From Desulfobacteraceae bacterium (GTDB lineage: Bacteria > Desulfobacterota > Desulfobacteria > Desulfobacterales > SURF-7), in assembly GCA_003599865.1 (NCBI GenBank), contig QZKS01000007.1, positions 1 through 64,000 on the forward strand: DNA of 64,000 nucleotides, read 5' to 3'. The notes beneath the pieces were generated by a model. The model searched no databases. It worked only from the letters and a program-made list of their open reading frames with translations, and was not told where the DNA came from. Of this stretch, positions 9,340 through 18,053 are shown piece after piece (position 1 is the stretch's first letter; each line of letters starts with the position of its first letter). Both the position numbers and the translations under genes were made by a program.

Positions 9340-10380
9340 ATGAAAAAATCAGTTCTGATCATTTGTGCTATATTGGTTGGCGTCGGTGTTTCCTGCATGG
9401 AAGCAAAAGGAAGCGACAGGCCAACGGTTACCATTAAGATCGCGACACTTGCACCAAAGGGTTCAGCCATGATGAACGTTCTGGAGGAACTGAGGGATCG
9501 GATCCGGAAAGAGACGGACAATGAGGTGTATTTTAAAATTTATCCCGGTGCGATCCAGGGCGATGAAAAAGATGTGCTGACCAAGATCAGGCTGGGGCAA
9601 CTTCATGGCGGTGCTTTTACCAGCAATGGGATGGGTAGAATTGTTCCGGAGGTCAGGGTCACGGATATTCCTTTTTTGTTTAAAAATTACGAAGAGGTTG
9701 CTTATGTCCGGTCCAAGTTAAAAGACAAAATGGAAAAGCTGTTTGATGAAAAGGGTTTTGCCGTTGTTGCCTGGGCGGATATCGGATTTGTTCATGTTTT
9801 TTCAAAAGAGCCGGTTACCGCGGATAACCTGGGAAACTTAAAAGTATGGGTATGGGGTGACGATGTTTTAAGCATGACAATATGGAAAACAGTCGGTGTA
9901 ACACCGATTTCACTTTCCATTACCGATGTGCTGACGTCTCTTTCAACAAAATTGATTGATACGGCGCCATCCACACCGTTTGGAGCCGTGGCCTTCAGAT
10001 GGTATACAAAATTTAATTATATTTCCGAAATTCCATCCACAGACCCCTCTTCCGCACTCCTTGTTTCCAAAGAAACCTGGGAAAAAATTTCACCGGAAAG
10101 CAAAGAAAAAATTGCCGGAATCGCGGAATGGTATCACAAGACGATTACCACCACCAACCGAAAGGCAAACGCAGACAGTCTGAAAATTTTAAGAGAGGCG
10201 GGCATCAAGGTTGCTCCGGCAACAGAAGAGAATATTCAGTTTGTTACGGACATGCAATTGAAAACCAGAGAGGCACTGGTCGGCAAACTTTACTCCCGGG
10301 AGCTTTTAGAGGAAGTACTGGGATATCTTGATGAATACAGAAAAATGCATCCGGAAAGCGATTACATTCGAATCCAATAA
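9340..10380 (+). CDS. dctP: TRAP transporter solute-binding protein (DctP family)
   Basis: A periplasmic binding protein of about 346 residues with an N-terminal signal peptide (MKKSVLIICAILVGVGVS) and the DctP fold: TVTIKIATLAPKGS at the start of the mature part, NEVYFKIYPGAIQGDEKDV, and the signature around FKIRL-like KIRLGQLHGGAF. The usual ligands are dicarboxylates or other organic acids. The ATG at 9340 is preferred, with a GGTGAGG nine bases upstream. An in-frame GTG at 9325 is possible but would put charged residues before the signal peptide. It is first in a tight operon with the two TRAP permease genes. Confidence 0.93.
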   Translation: MKKSVLIICAILVGVGVSCMEAKGSDRPTVTIKIATLAPKGSAMMNVLEELRDRIRKETDNEVYFKIYPGAIQGDEKDVLTKIRLGQLHGGAFTSNGMGRIVPEVRVTDIPFLFKNYEEVAYVRSKLKDKMEKLFDEKGFAVVAWADIGFVHVFSKEPVTADNLGNLKVWVWGDDVLSMTIWKTVGVTPISLSITDVLTSLSTKLIDTAPSTPFGAVAFRWYTKFNYISEIPSTDPSSALLVSKETWEKISPESKEKIAGIAEWYHKTITTTNRKANADSLKILREAGIKVAPATEENIQFVTDMQLKTREALVGKLYSRELLEEVLGYLDEYRKMHPESDYIRIQ

Positions 10381-10389
10381 GGGAAACAT

Positions 10390-10950
10390 ATGATCTGCCA
10401 TGAATGTGGAAAAGTCCTTAACGATAATACCAGGATATGCCCGGTCTGTAATGTCGTATTGCTTGAAACCGGGGGTTTTTTTGATAAACTTGCAAAAATA
10501 GAAGGATATTTGTTGTCAACATGTCTGGCAATCATGGTGATCATGGTTCTTTTTCAGATTTTCCTCCGTAACTTTTTTTCAAGCGGTATTGCCGGAGGCG
10601 ATGCTATTGTAAGGCATATGCTTTTATGGGTCGGATTTTTGGGTGCCGGTCTCGCAACCAGGGGCGGGATGCATATTCGAATCGATATTGCATCCAAAAT
10701 TCTTTCCCCAAAGGGTATGCAGGTTGCCCGGGTGTTTACCGATATTTTCTCTGTAATCGTGGGCAGTCTTCTGGTTTACGCTTCCTTTAATTTTGTCAAG
10801 CTTGAATATAAAGCTGCCGATGAACTGCTGTTCATGCATTTCCCCATATGGATGATGGAAAGTATCATACCGATTGGTTTTTCGATTATCACCCTCCGTT
10901 TTGCATCAAAGGGAATTCAAAACTTTCTCAGGCTGGTAAAGGAAACATAA
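10390..10950 (+). CDS. dctQ: TRAP transporter small permease (DctQ) with an N-terminal zinc ribbon
   Basis: The 186-residue protein has two parts. Residues 1-22 form a rubredoxin-like zinc ribbon with C3-x2-C6 and C17-x2-C20 (CHEC and CPVC). From about residue 30 on it is a normal four-helix DctQ subunit (GYLLSTCLAIMVIMVLFQ, LRNFFSSGIAGGDAI, LLWVGFLGAGLATRGGMHI). DctQ proteins normally lack any Cys-rich N-terminus. The ribbon would lie on the cytoplasmic side if the usual topology holds, and may bind zinc or sense redox. The start at 10390 has AAGGGAAAC just before it, and the ribbon is in frame with no break, so a frameshift artefact is unlikely. Confidence 0.9.
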   Translation: MICHECGKVLNDNTRICPVCNVVLLETGGFFDKLAKIEGYLLSTCLAIMVIMVLFQIFLRNFFSSGIAGGDAIVRHMLLWVGFLGAGLATRGGMHIRIDIASKILSPKGMQVARVFTDIFSVIVGSLLVYASFNFVKLEYKAADELLFMHFPIWMMESIIPIGFSIITLRFASKGIQNFLRLVKET

Positions 10951-10951
10951 A

Positions 10952-12229
10952 TTGACAACGCTGATTGTATTTGTGATCATTCTAATGGCACTGATGGGCG
11001 CTCCTGTTTTTATTGTTATTTCCGCATTTGCCATGCTTGGTTTTTATGAAACGGGAATTCCACTGGCAGCGATCATCGTTGATATTTACAGCAATTTTTC
11101 CAGTCAGCCGCTTCTGTACACCATCCCATTATTTACTTTTGCCGGATACATTCTTGCAGAAAGCAAAACCTCGATCCGGCTGGTGAATTTTTCCATGGCA
11201 ATTCTGGGTTGGCTTCCGGGCGGGTTGTCCATTGTCGCACTGGTAACATGTGCTTTCTTTACCGCCTTTACCGGGGCTTCCGGAGTCACCATTATTGCTC
11301 TCGGCGGGTTATTGTATCCGGCACTTATCAAAGAAAAATATCCTGATAATTTTTCTCTCGGATTACTCACTTCATCCGGAAGCCTTGGACTTCTGTTTCC
11401 TCCCAGTCTCCCCATCATCTTGTTTGGTGTAGTATCGGAGACAAGTATTAATCAATTGTTTGCCGCAGGGCTCATCCCCGGTGTTTTCCTTATTCTGCTT
11501 CTTTCCCTATACAGTATTTTTATCGGGAAACGGTCTGAAGTCAGCCAGAAAAGATTTCATTTATCAGAAGTGGTAAAGGCGGCAAATCAGGCAAAATGGG
11601 AACTTTTTATTCCCGTCATTGTTGTTGTGGGAATATATGGAGGCTTTTTTACCCTGGGTGAGATTGCATCGATCACCGTTGCCTATTCCCTGATTATTGA
11701 GGTTTTTATTCATAAAGACATCCGGATTGTTCAAATTCCGTCCATCATGAAAAGAAGCATGATACTGGTGGGAGGAATACTGGTTATTTTGGGAGCCGCA
11801 TATGGTTTAACGAACTATATGATTGATGCTGAGATCCCAATGGTGATTCTGGATTTCATGCAGCAATACATCACCTCGAAAGTGGTGTTCCTGCTTACCT
11901 TGAATATTTTTCTTCTGATCGTGGGATGTGTCCTGGATATTTTTTCAGCGATCCTGGTAACGGTTCCGTTAATCCTTCCGATCGCAGCAAGTTACGATAT
12001 CAATCCGGTTCACCTTGGTATTATCTTTCTGACAAACCTGGAGATCGGATATTCAACACCACCTGTTGGCATGAACCTGTTCATTTCATCCTTTCGGTTC
12101 AGCAAATCGGTTCTCTCGCTTTATAAAGCGACGATTCCATTTCTGATTATTCTAGTGATTGCGCTTATGTGCATTACATACATGCCGCAACTCAGCCTGT
12201 GGCTTGTGGAGCATTTTCATATCAAATAG
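10952..12229 (+). CDS. dctM: TRAP transporter large permease (DctM)
   Basis: A membrane protein of 425 residues with about a dozen hydrophobic helices and DctM landmarks: MGAPVFIVISAFAMLGFY, TAFTGASGVTIIALGG, SSGSLGLLFPPSLPIILFG and IGYSTPPVGMNLFISS. It forms the Na+-driven channel part with DctQ. The start is a TTG one base after the dctQ stop, with AAAGGAAAC as Shine-Dalgarno inside the end of dctQ. A MoaD-like gene follows 15 bases after its stop. Confidence 0.95.
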   Translation: MTTLIVFVIILMALMGAPVFIVISAFAMLGFYETGIPLAAIIVDIYSNFSSQPLLYTIPLFTFAGYILAESKTSIRLVNFSMAILGWLPGGLSIVALVTCAFFTAFTGASGVTIIALGGLLYPALIKEKYPDNFSLGLLTSSGSLGLLFPPSLPIILFGVVSETSINQLFAAGLIPGVFLILLLSLYSIFIGKRSEVSQKRFHLSEVVKAANQAKWELFIPVIVVVGIYGGFFTLGEIASITVAYSLIIEVFIHKDIRIVQIPSIMKRSMILVGGILVILGAAYGLTNYMIDAEIPMVILDFMQQYITSKVVFLLTLNIFLLIVGCVLDIFSAILVTVPLILPIAASYDINPVHLGIIFLTNLEIGYSTPPVGMNLFISSFRFSKSVLSLYKATIPFLIILVIALMCITYMPQLSLWLVEHFHIK

Positions 12230-12244
12230 CAAAAGACATGATCA

Positions 12245-12484
12245 ATGAAAATCAGTGTGAATCTTTTTGCGACACTATCCCGGTTTAAACCGGAAAATAC
12301 AGGAAAAGATCCCTGGGAAATGGAGTGTGCAGAAGGAATTACCATAGAAGCGTTATTGGGTTTATTGGAAGTGCCTTCTGCCAAAGCGAGGATTATTTTT
12401 GTCAATAATGTCCACGCAAATATGGAAACAGTCCTGAAAGACGGAGATCAGGTCGGGATATTTCCCCCGGTAGGCGGCGGATAG
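12245..12484 (+). CDS. MoaD/ThiS-family ubiquitin-like sulfur carrier
   Basis: A beta-grasp protein of 79 residues that begins MKISVNLFATLSRF and ends in VGGG, so the C-terminal Gly-Gly required for thiocarboxylation is present (followed by one further Gly). In known cases such proteins carry sulfur for molybdopterin or tungstopterin synthesis, and dedicated copies accompany AOR-family enzymes. Here the AOR gene lies 1.4 kb downstream on the other strand, which supports a pterin role. It sits 15 bases behind dctM and 31 bases before the hydrolase, so it is probably co-transcribed with both. Confidence 0.88.
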   Translation: MKISVNLFATLSRFKPENTGKDPWEMECAEGITIEALLGLLEVPSAKARIIFVNNVHANMETVLKDGDQVGIFPPVGGG

Positions 12485-12515
12485 CAGATGCGGGAAAAAC
12501 CGCGAAAGTGTAATC

Positions 12516-13289
12516 ATGATTGAAAATACAATGGATGGTCTTTTTTATGTCGCTGGAAGATGGCCGCTGGTTGAAACAAAGCCTGTGATTGTTTTTATTC
12601 ATGGATCCGGAGGGTCACATGTATTATGGGACAGACAGATTGAGGCTTTATTGCCATATGCCAACACCATTGCAATGGATCTGCCCGGGCATGGCAAGAG
12701 CTACGGAGATGCAAAGGATACGATTCAAGATATCGCAAATGTGGTTCATCAATTTGTTCAGAAGCTCAAGATCAATCGTCCCATTATTTGCGGCCTCAGC
12801 ATTGGAGGGGCGGTTTGCCTTCAGCTGCTTATTGACAAGGGGGATGATTTTCAAGGAGGCATCCTGGTCAACACCGGTGCTCGTCTAAAAGTGATGCCCG
12901 CCATTATTGAATCGCTGAGGAAAGATTATACTGCTGCCATTGAGGCTACCGGGGTGATAGCCGTTTCCGACAAGACCGATCCTCGGCGGATAGCGCTGTT
13001 ACTGGAAGCGATGAAAGAGTGCAAGGCGGATTCGGCTATTAAAGACTTTCAGGCTTGTGATTCATTTAATGTCATGGATAAGCTTAACCATATTCACGTT
13101 CCGGTTCTGGTGCTGACAGCCCGGGACGACAAACTGACCCCTCCGAAATATGGTGACTATCTGGCAAAAAATATTCATCAGGCACAAATGGTTCAGATTC
13201 CGGATGCCGGGCATTTGTCACCTCTTGAAAAAGAGGACGAAGTCAATCAGGCCATCATTCAATTCATTACAACGTTGACAACGAAATAA
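12516..13289 (+). CDS. Alpha/beta-hydrolase fold protein
   Basis: A 257-residue serine hydrolase. It has the oxyanion segment FIHGSGGSHVLW (about 27-38), the nucleophile elbow GLSIGG (S95), a likely catalytic Asp in TARDDKLTP and the His in DAGHLSPLE (about 234). No signal peptide is seen. Esterase, lactonase or thioesterase activity is possible; the substrate is unknown. It is last in the run dctP-dctQ-dctM-moaD-hydrolase and converges on the AOR-partner gene 30 bases away, which hints that an imported ester or acid is processed before AOR. Confidence 0.88.
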   Translation: MIENTMDGLFYVAGRWPLVETKPVIVFIHGSGGSHVLWDRQIEALLPYANTIAMDLPGHGKSYGDAKDTIQDIANVVHQFVQKLKINRPIICGLSIGGAVCLQLLIDKGDDFQGGILVNTGARLKVMPAIIESLRKDYTAAIEATGVIAVSDKTDPRRIALLLEAMKECKADSAIKDFQACDSFNVMDKLNHIHVPVLVLTARDDKLTPPKYGDYLAKNIHQAQMVQIPDAGHLSPLEKEDEVNQAIIQFITTLTTK

Positions 13290-13319
13290 AGAGACATCAT
13301 CTTTGGAATGAATTTTCCC

Positions 13320-13916
13320 TTACTGTTTTTCCGTGATGATGAGGTAAACGGTCTTGTTTTTCCATTCATAGGATAAAAAGTCTTCAACTTTCAAATCCAT
13401 TTCATTGATCATCTCTTTTTTACAGACAGTCGGAAACCTCTCTTGATGGCAGAGAATAAAATCCTGAAAAGAGCTCCCCTTTATTAGCACACCCTTTTTC
13501 AAAAGCCCGGGACCCAATTCTTTGGCAATCGTATTAAAAAGTTTTAATGTGAACGTTATTTTTTGCTCATGAGAAACAGCTGACTGCGGTTCATATGAAA
13601 TATTTTTTCGCAGCCCGGAGTAGAATCCGGACTTTCGAAATGTTGCACCGACAAGCCCCGGCATGGCAGCAGACAGGGCAAGCGTGGAATTTTGTTGTAA
13701 CAAGGTTTTTTGGACATCGTCGACAGCCTTTCCGTCCAGGAAAATGGTTTGAATGCGATGGGTGATATATTCCGGGGTGATTCCCATCTCATTTGCCAGG
13801 AAATCATAGATAGAAGCCCCTGAGATGGCTGATCCCATGATTCCCTGGACAAACAATTGATCAAAAAAAGAAAGTTGATCGGTAACGATATGGACAACAA
13901 TATCTTGTTTCATCAT
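13320..13916 (-). CDS. Unknown protein encoded directly downstream of AOR
   Basis: A protein of 198 residues with no family I recognise, no signal peptide and no membrane helix. The N-terminus MKQDIVVHIVTDQLSFFDQ looks like a beta strand and helix start; a middle part rich in Ala, Gly and Leu (STLALSAAMPGLVGATFRKS) is the most conserved-looking segment. It starts six bases after the AOR stop, so the two genes are one transcript. A role as an AOR maturation or electron-transfer accessory protein is inferred from position only; it lacks a Cys motif for an Fe-S cluster. Confidence 0.8.
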   Translation of the reverse strand: MMKQDIVVHIVTDQLSFFDQLFVQGIMGSAISGASIYDFLANEMGITPEYITHRIQTIFLDGKAVDDVQKTLLQQNSTLALSAAMPGLVGATFRKSGFYSGLRKNISYEPQSAVSHEQKITFTLKLFNTIAKELGPGLLKKGVLIKGSSFQDFILCHQERFPTVCKKEMINEMDLKVEDFLSYEWKNKTVYLIITEKQ

Positions 13917-13922
13917 CCTTTA

Positions 13923-15659
13923 CTACCAGTTGAAAACCTGATCCAGTTCATCTCCCGATATATCAAACGTGACATTATGGGGTGGCAGCGGTTCTTTTGA
14001 GAAAAAGGCAGGAAGCCTGTCATGAACATTCGTAAAACCGGCACGTTTGTTAAAATCCCTTTCATAGTCGAGTATTTTTTTGCCAAGGGCGACAACATCG
14101 TCTGCTGTCAGATTCTGCCCGGTAAAGCTGGATAGCACATCAAGCATGTCCTGGAAGGTATCTTGCTGATCCAGTATGGCAAAGGCGATGAAGAGACAAT
14201 ATCCTGTTGCATCAATGGCTGCTGTGGCGATTTGCAGATTCCGTGAAAGCTCCACCTGGCCTTTGGGTTTCAGTGGATCTACGTCACCGCCGACCTTCAG
14301 GATATTTGCGGTGACAGCATATCCTGCGGTATGATCCGCACCCATCGGCGTTGTTGCATAGGTAACCGCAATCCCCTGAACCGCCCTGGGATCATATGCC
14401 GGCATGGATTGTCCTTTTACGGTGGGAACCCGTTCCACCCCAAAAACCTTTCCGGTAACTTCAGCGCCACTGCCAAGGATGCGTCCGAGATGAGAACCTT
14501 TGCCGACCTCTTTGACAAGGTTAATCGCAGCCTGAGCATCTCCGAATTTTGCGATTCCGGCTTCCATGGCAATCCCGATGGTCACTCCCATCTCAATCGT
14601 GTCAATGCCGAAATCGTCATCAAGCCGGTCGAGCTGGGCAATCGCATCCAGGTCGTCTATTCCGCAATTTCCGCCATGAGCCCATATGGTTTCGTATTCC
14701 GGTTGCTTGGTCAGGAACTGTCCTTCCTTGTTCAGGTAGGTCCCTGAACATTGAATCACACACCCTCTGTGGCAACCATGGGTGGCTTTGCCACCGCGGC
14801 TTGTTTCCGTTTCAGCCAGCATCTCACCACTGATTTTGGAGGCTCCCGTAAATTGGCCTGTTGAAAAGTTATTCACAGGGTATGCGCCCGCTTCGTTAAT
14901 GATATTTGTCAATACATTGGTTCCATAGGCCGGAAGACCTTCTCCGGTGACAGGGTGCTTTTTCAATCCCTGTACGAATTTTTTATTGGCTTCCTTAAAC
15001 TTTTCCGGATCCTTGGGCTGCCTGGGTTTCATTCCGGAATCATCCAGTATGATAACTTTGACGCCCTTTGATCCCATAACCGCGCCAACTCCGCCACGAC
15101 CTGCATGGCGAGTCGGTCTTGTTTCCATATCCGTAAATGCGATAGAAGCAACCGGCATTTTCATTTCACCGGCAGGACCGATTGAGATATAAGCCGATTT
15201 ATCGCCATAGGTGGTTTTGATTTTATTGATCAAGTCATAATTACCCAGCATTTTAAGGGAATGATCTTCGGTGATTTCCACTTTGTCTTTGTTGATGAAG
15301 ATTTTATATGTGGATTCCTTTTTGGGCTTTCCTTCTATAACAATCGCAGCATATCCGAGTCTTGCCAGAACCTGAGATGCCTGGCCACCGGAGTTCGCTT
15401 CTTTTATGCCTCCGGTTAAGGGACTTTTACATCCGACGGATATTCTGCCGGATTGCGCAGCGGCAGATCCGCTTAACAGTCCCGGGGCGATGACAAGTTT
15501 ATTGTCCTCCCCTAATGGATGGCATGTTGGTGGAACCTCCGAGGCGATAATCGCCGATGTCATTCCACGCCCCCCTAAACCATGATATTCGCCAAGTTCT
15601 TGAACGGAAGCTTTTGGCTCGTTTCCTGCGCCCATGTTTATTCTCAAAATCTTTTCCAT
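13923..15659 (-). CDS. aor: Aldehyde:ferredoxin oxidoreductase family protein (tungsten/molybdenum bis-pterin enzyme)
   Basis: A 578-residue AOR-family enzyme, which oxidises aldehydes to acids (or the reverse) with ferredoxin and a W/Mo-bis-pterin plus a [4Fe-4S] cluster. Visible signatures are the N-terminal YHGLGGRGMTSAI, RHAGRGGVGAVMGSKGVK in the pterin-binding region, the Cys cluster HGCHRGCVIQCSG, and the fourth Cys in DATGYCLF. All cluster cysteines appear present. It is co-transcribed with the unknown gene downstream and faces the MoaD-like gene on the other strand, which probably supplies pterin sulfur. The substrate cannot be told; FOR, GOR and WOR relatives share these motifs. Confidence 0.95.
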   Translation of the reverse strand: MEKILRINMGAGNEPKASVQELGEYHGLGGRGMTSAIIASEVPPTCHPLGEDNKLVIAPGLLSGSAAAQSGRISVGCKSPLTGGIKEANSGGQASQVLARLGYAAIVIEGKPKKESTYKIFINKDKVEITEDHSLKMLGNYDLINKIKTTYGDKSAYISIGPAGEMKMPVASIAFTDMETRPTRHAGRGGVGAVMGSKGVKVIILDDSGMKPRQPKDPEKFKEANKKFVQGLKKHPVTGEGLPAYGTNVLTNIINEAGAYPVNNFSTGQFTGASKISGEMLAETETSRGGKATHGCHRGCVIQCSGTYLNKEGQFLTKQPEYETIWAHGGNCGIDDLDAIAQLDRLDDDFGIDTIEMGVTIGIAMEAGIAKFGDAQAAINLVKEVGKGSHLGRILGSGAEVTGKVFGVERVPTVKGQSMPAYDPRAVQGIAVTYATTPMGADHTAGYAVTANILKVGGDVDPLKPKGQVELSRNLQIATAAIDATGYCLFIAFAILDQQDTFQDMLDVLSSFTGQNLTADDVVALGKKILDYERDFNKRAGFTNVHDRLPAFFSKEPLPPHNVTFDISGDELDQVFNW

Positions 15660-16081
15660 GGTTTTCCTCCCTTTATGAAATGAAATTGATCAAAGATACC
15701 GGGAAACGATTTTCAAACACTTTATAATAAAAAGTCTCTTTTGCAGCACTGATTCCTCTGCGGCATTCAGATCGGAATTTAGCGAAAATCCGGAAATTTT
15801 TAATTCTTGCCTGAATCCGATACGGTTTTGATTATGGTATTTAATATATTTTACTTTTCAAGGTTCAGCGTTATTTCTGCGCTTAGAGGTCAGCAATTTT
15901 ATGTCGCAGATTTTTAAATTGATTGGTCGCCAAAACACCTACCATGTGTTTTGTTTTTTATCAAGATTGAAACGAATTTTCTCTTTCCTTGACATGGCGT
16001 GCCTGATCAGGCATGTTGCCGGTTATTTTTCAGGGCAGCCCCGGAATGTTGGTTTTATCTATTTTACTTCAAGGAGAGAGA
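15660..16081. other. Intergenic region between aor and the thioesterase gene
   Basis: About 420 bases, AT-rich, holding the divergent control regions of aor (minus) and the thioesterase gene (plus). A TTGACA at 15989-15994 is followed six bases later by the perfect 14-base palindrome TGCCTGATCAGGCA (16000-16013), which may be an operator over a promoter, though no good -10 box is seen. No RNA gene or convincing small ORF was found in the rest. Confidence 0.35.
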
Positions 16082-16480
16082 ATGGAAAACAAACCGTATC
16101 ATTTATCAGTTCAGATTTACTATGAGGATACAGATCACTCAGGGGTTGTTTATCATGCCAATTTTTTAAAGTATTTTGAACGGGCAAGAGAGCATGTCAT
16201 CGGGACGGATGCACTTGCCGGATTATGGAAAGAAAAAGGGCTTGGTTTTGCAGTCTATAAAGCGGATTTGATGTATTCCGAGGGAGTGGAGTTTGGGGAG
16301 ACGATTGATATTCGATCAACCTGCACACTGGATAGCGAATATCGAATGATCTGGACCCATGAAGCCTGGCGGAAAGGAGGAAAAAAACCGGCGGTTTCCT
16401 GTACATTGCATCTGGTGTGTCTGGATAAAAATAAAAAATTAATTCAAATTCCTCCCATTCTTGAGAAACAAAGCATGTAA
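16082..16480 (+). CDS. Acyl-CoA thioesterase, YbgC/4-hydroxybenzoyl-CoA thioesterase family (hot-dog fold)
   Basis: A single hot-dog domain of about 132 residues. The family motif YYEDTDHSGVVYHANFLKYF is at residues 13-32 and contains the catalytic Asp in the DTDHSGVVYH context. Such enzymes hydrolyse short- or branched-chain acyl-CoA, or aryl-CoA, thioesters. The ATG at 16082 has an AAGGAGAG Shine-Dalgarno 4 bases ahead; a longer frame from 16013 lacks one and would add a hydrophobic leader not seen in the family. No tol-pal genes are adjacent, although tolQ begins at the far right of the window. Confidence 0.9.
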   Translation: MENKPYHLSVQIYYEDTDHSGVVYHANFLKYFERAREHVIGTDALAGLWKEKGLGFAVYKADLMYSEGVEFGETIDIRSTCTLDSEYRMIWTHEAWRKGGKKPAVSCTLHLVCLDKNKKLIQIPPILEKQSM

Positions 16481-16526
16481 GTCTTCACCAAATAGGGGAG
16501 GGCAGCGAGGCTCAGAAGGGAACTGA

Positions 16527-18053
16527 CTATTCCGGAAACTCTTTGTTGATTGCAAAAAAACAGTCCATGTTCTCAAGAAAAAGATCCACAAGATGAGGAT
16601 CAAAATGTTTACCACGTTCGTTTCTGATTTTTTCCACCACCTGATCTCTGGCCCATGCTTTTTTATATACACGGCTGTGGCTTAGGGCATCAAAAACATC
16701 CGCGAGGCCGGTTATTCTTCCATAAATATGGATTTGTTCTCCTTTTAAACCCTGAGGATAACCGCTTCCATCCCAATGCTCGTGATGCTGTTGCGCAACA
16801 ATGGTCGCGGCTTTCAGGATTTTTCGTTTCGAACTTTTCAGGATTTCATGACCGATTCCGCTATGGCTTCGTATCACAGCATACTCATCGAGTGTAAGTG
16901 CTTCCGGTTTATTTAAGATTGCATCCGGAATTCCGATTTTTCCAACGTCATGCATGGGGGATGCTAATTTCAGAAGCTCGGCTTCCTGTTCATCAATACC
17001 TGCCAATAGAGCCATCTGAAAGGAAAACTCGGCAACTCTTCGTACATGGTTTACCAGACCCTTTGATCGGGTATCCACGAGTTCGCCAAGCGTAAAAATA
17101 ATCTCCTTTTGCGTATCAACAATTTCCTGCGATAAGTATATATTGTCATAAACGATTGCGACATTGGATGAAAAGATTCGGATCAGATCTTTTTCAAGTT
17201 CTGTCAGATTTTTACAGCCATTCAAATAAATTAAATTTTGAGCGCCTGTTTTTGTCCGGAAATATCCGATGTAGGCATCGTCGATAAACAGACCCTTTTT
17301 CCTCTCCATAGAAAGGGTTAAATGGGTTTTAATGGGTTCGGGGAGTGTTGTCGGAGTATCCTGGGCTACCATTTTTTTAAAATCACCGGTTCCGGCCAGG
17401 ATAGAGAATTGATTGTTTTGATAAAGGGCCGCAAATCCGGAAACCTTTGAATTAAAATTATCTTTATCAAGATTCAGGATGGATGCCATCTGTTTCAGAA
17501 CGCCTGCCGTAAAGTTTTCCAGGGAGTTATTGCTGAAAATATGTTCCGATGATTGGATTACCAGCTCCAGGACTCGCCGTGTTTTATCAATTGTGATGAG
17601 ATCTTTATAGGCACGAAGGGAGGCGGTTACTGTTGTGTATAGCTTTCGGGAGGTAAGTTCTGTTTTTTCTTTATATTCATTAATGTCATATTCCATAATG
17701 ACATTTTGTTCAGGTGCTTTACCGGGTTGACCGGTCCGGAGAATGATACGGATAAACTTGTTTTGCAATGTGGTTCTTATGAACTGGACAACATCCAGTC
17801 CCGCATTCTCAGTTTCCATAACCACATCTAAGAGGATGATAGCGATATCAGGGTGCTTTTTAACCAGTTCTTTTGTTTCTTTTCCGGAATAGGCACTAAA
17901 AAATTCAAGACCTCGACTGTCAAAAAAGTAGTCTGAAAGAACCATTTTTGTGATTTGATGAACTTCTTCTTCATCGTCAGCAACCAGTATTTTCCAAGGG
18001 TTTTCAACTTCTTCTTTCAATTTTTCTCCCGGGTTACTTTGTAACAGGGTCAA
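16527..18053 (-). CDS. Response regulator with DUF3369 and HD-GYP domains (predicted cyclic-di-GMP phosphodiesterase)
   Basis: 508 residues in three parts: a receiver domain (KILVADDEEE at 21-30, phospho-acceptor D76 in ILLDVVME), a central DUF3369/GAF-like sensory region (about 165-310), and a C-terminal HD-GYP domain. The HD pair (H368, D369 in MHDVGKIGIP), HHEHWDG and the GYP triad (431-433) are intact, so activity on cyclic-di-GMP is expected. It is divergent from the secreted-repeat/CsgG-like locus across a 628-base spacer, a typical position for a gene that tunes matrix production. A partner kinase is not adjacent. Confidence 0.93.
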   Translation of the reverse strand: MTLLQSNPGEKLKEEVENPWKILVADDEEEVHQITKMVLSDYFFDSRGLEFFSAYSGKETKELVKKHPDIAIILLDVVMETENAGLDVVQFIRTTLQNKFIRIILRTGQPGKAPEQNVIMEYDINEYKEKTELTSRKLYTTVTASLRAYKDLITIDKTRRVLELVIQSSEHIFSNNSLENFTAGVLKQMASILNLDKDNFNSKVSGFAALYQNNQFSILAGTGDFKKMVAQDTPTTLPEPIKTHLTLSMERKKGLFIDDAYIGYFRTKTGAQNLIYLNGCKNLTELEKDLIRIFSSNVAIVYDNIYLSQEIVDTQKEIIFTLGELVDTRSKGLVNHVRRVAEFSFQMALLAGIDEQEAELLKLASPMHDVGKIGIPDAILNKPEALTLDEYAVIRSHSGIGHEILKSSKRKILKAATIVAQQHHEHWDGSGYPQGLKGEQIHIYGRITGLADVFDALSHSRVYKKAWARDQVVEKIRNERGKHFDPHLVDLFLENMDCFFAINKEFPE

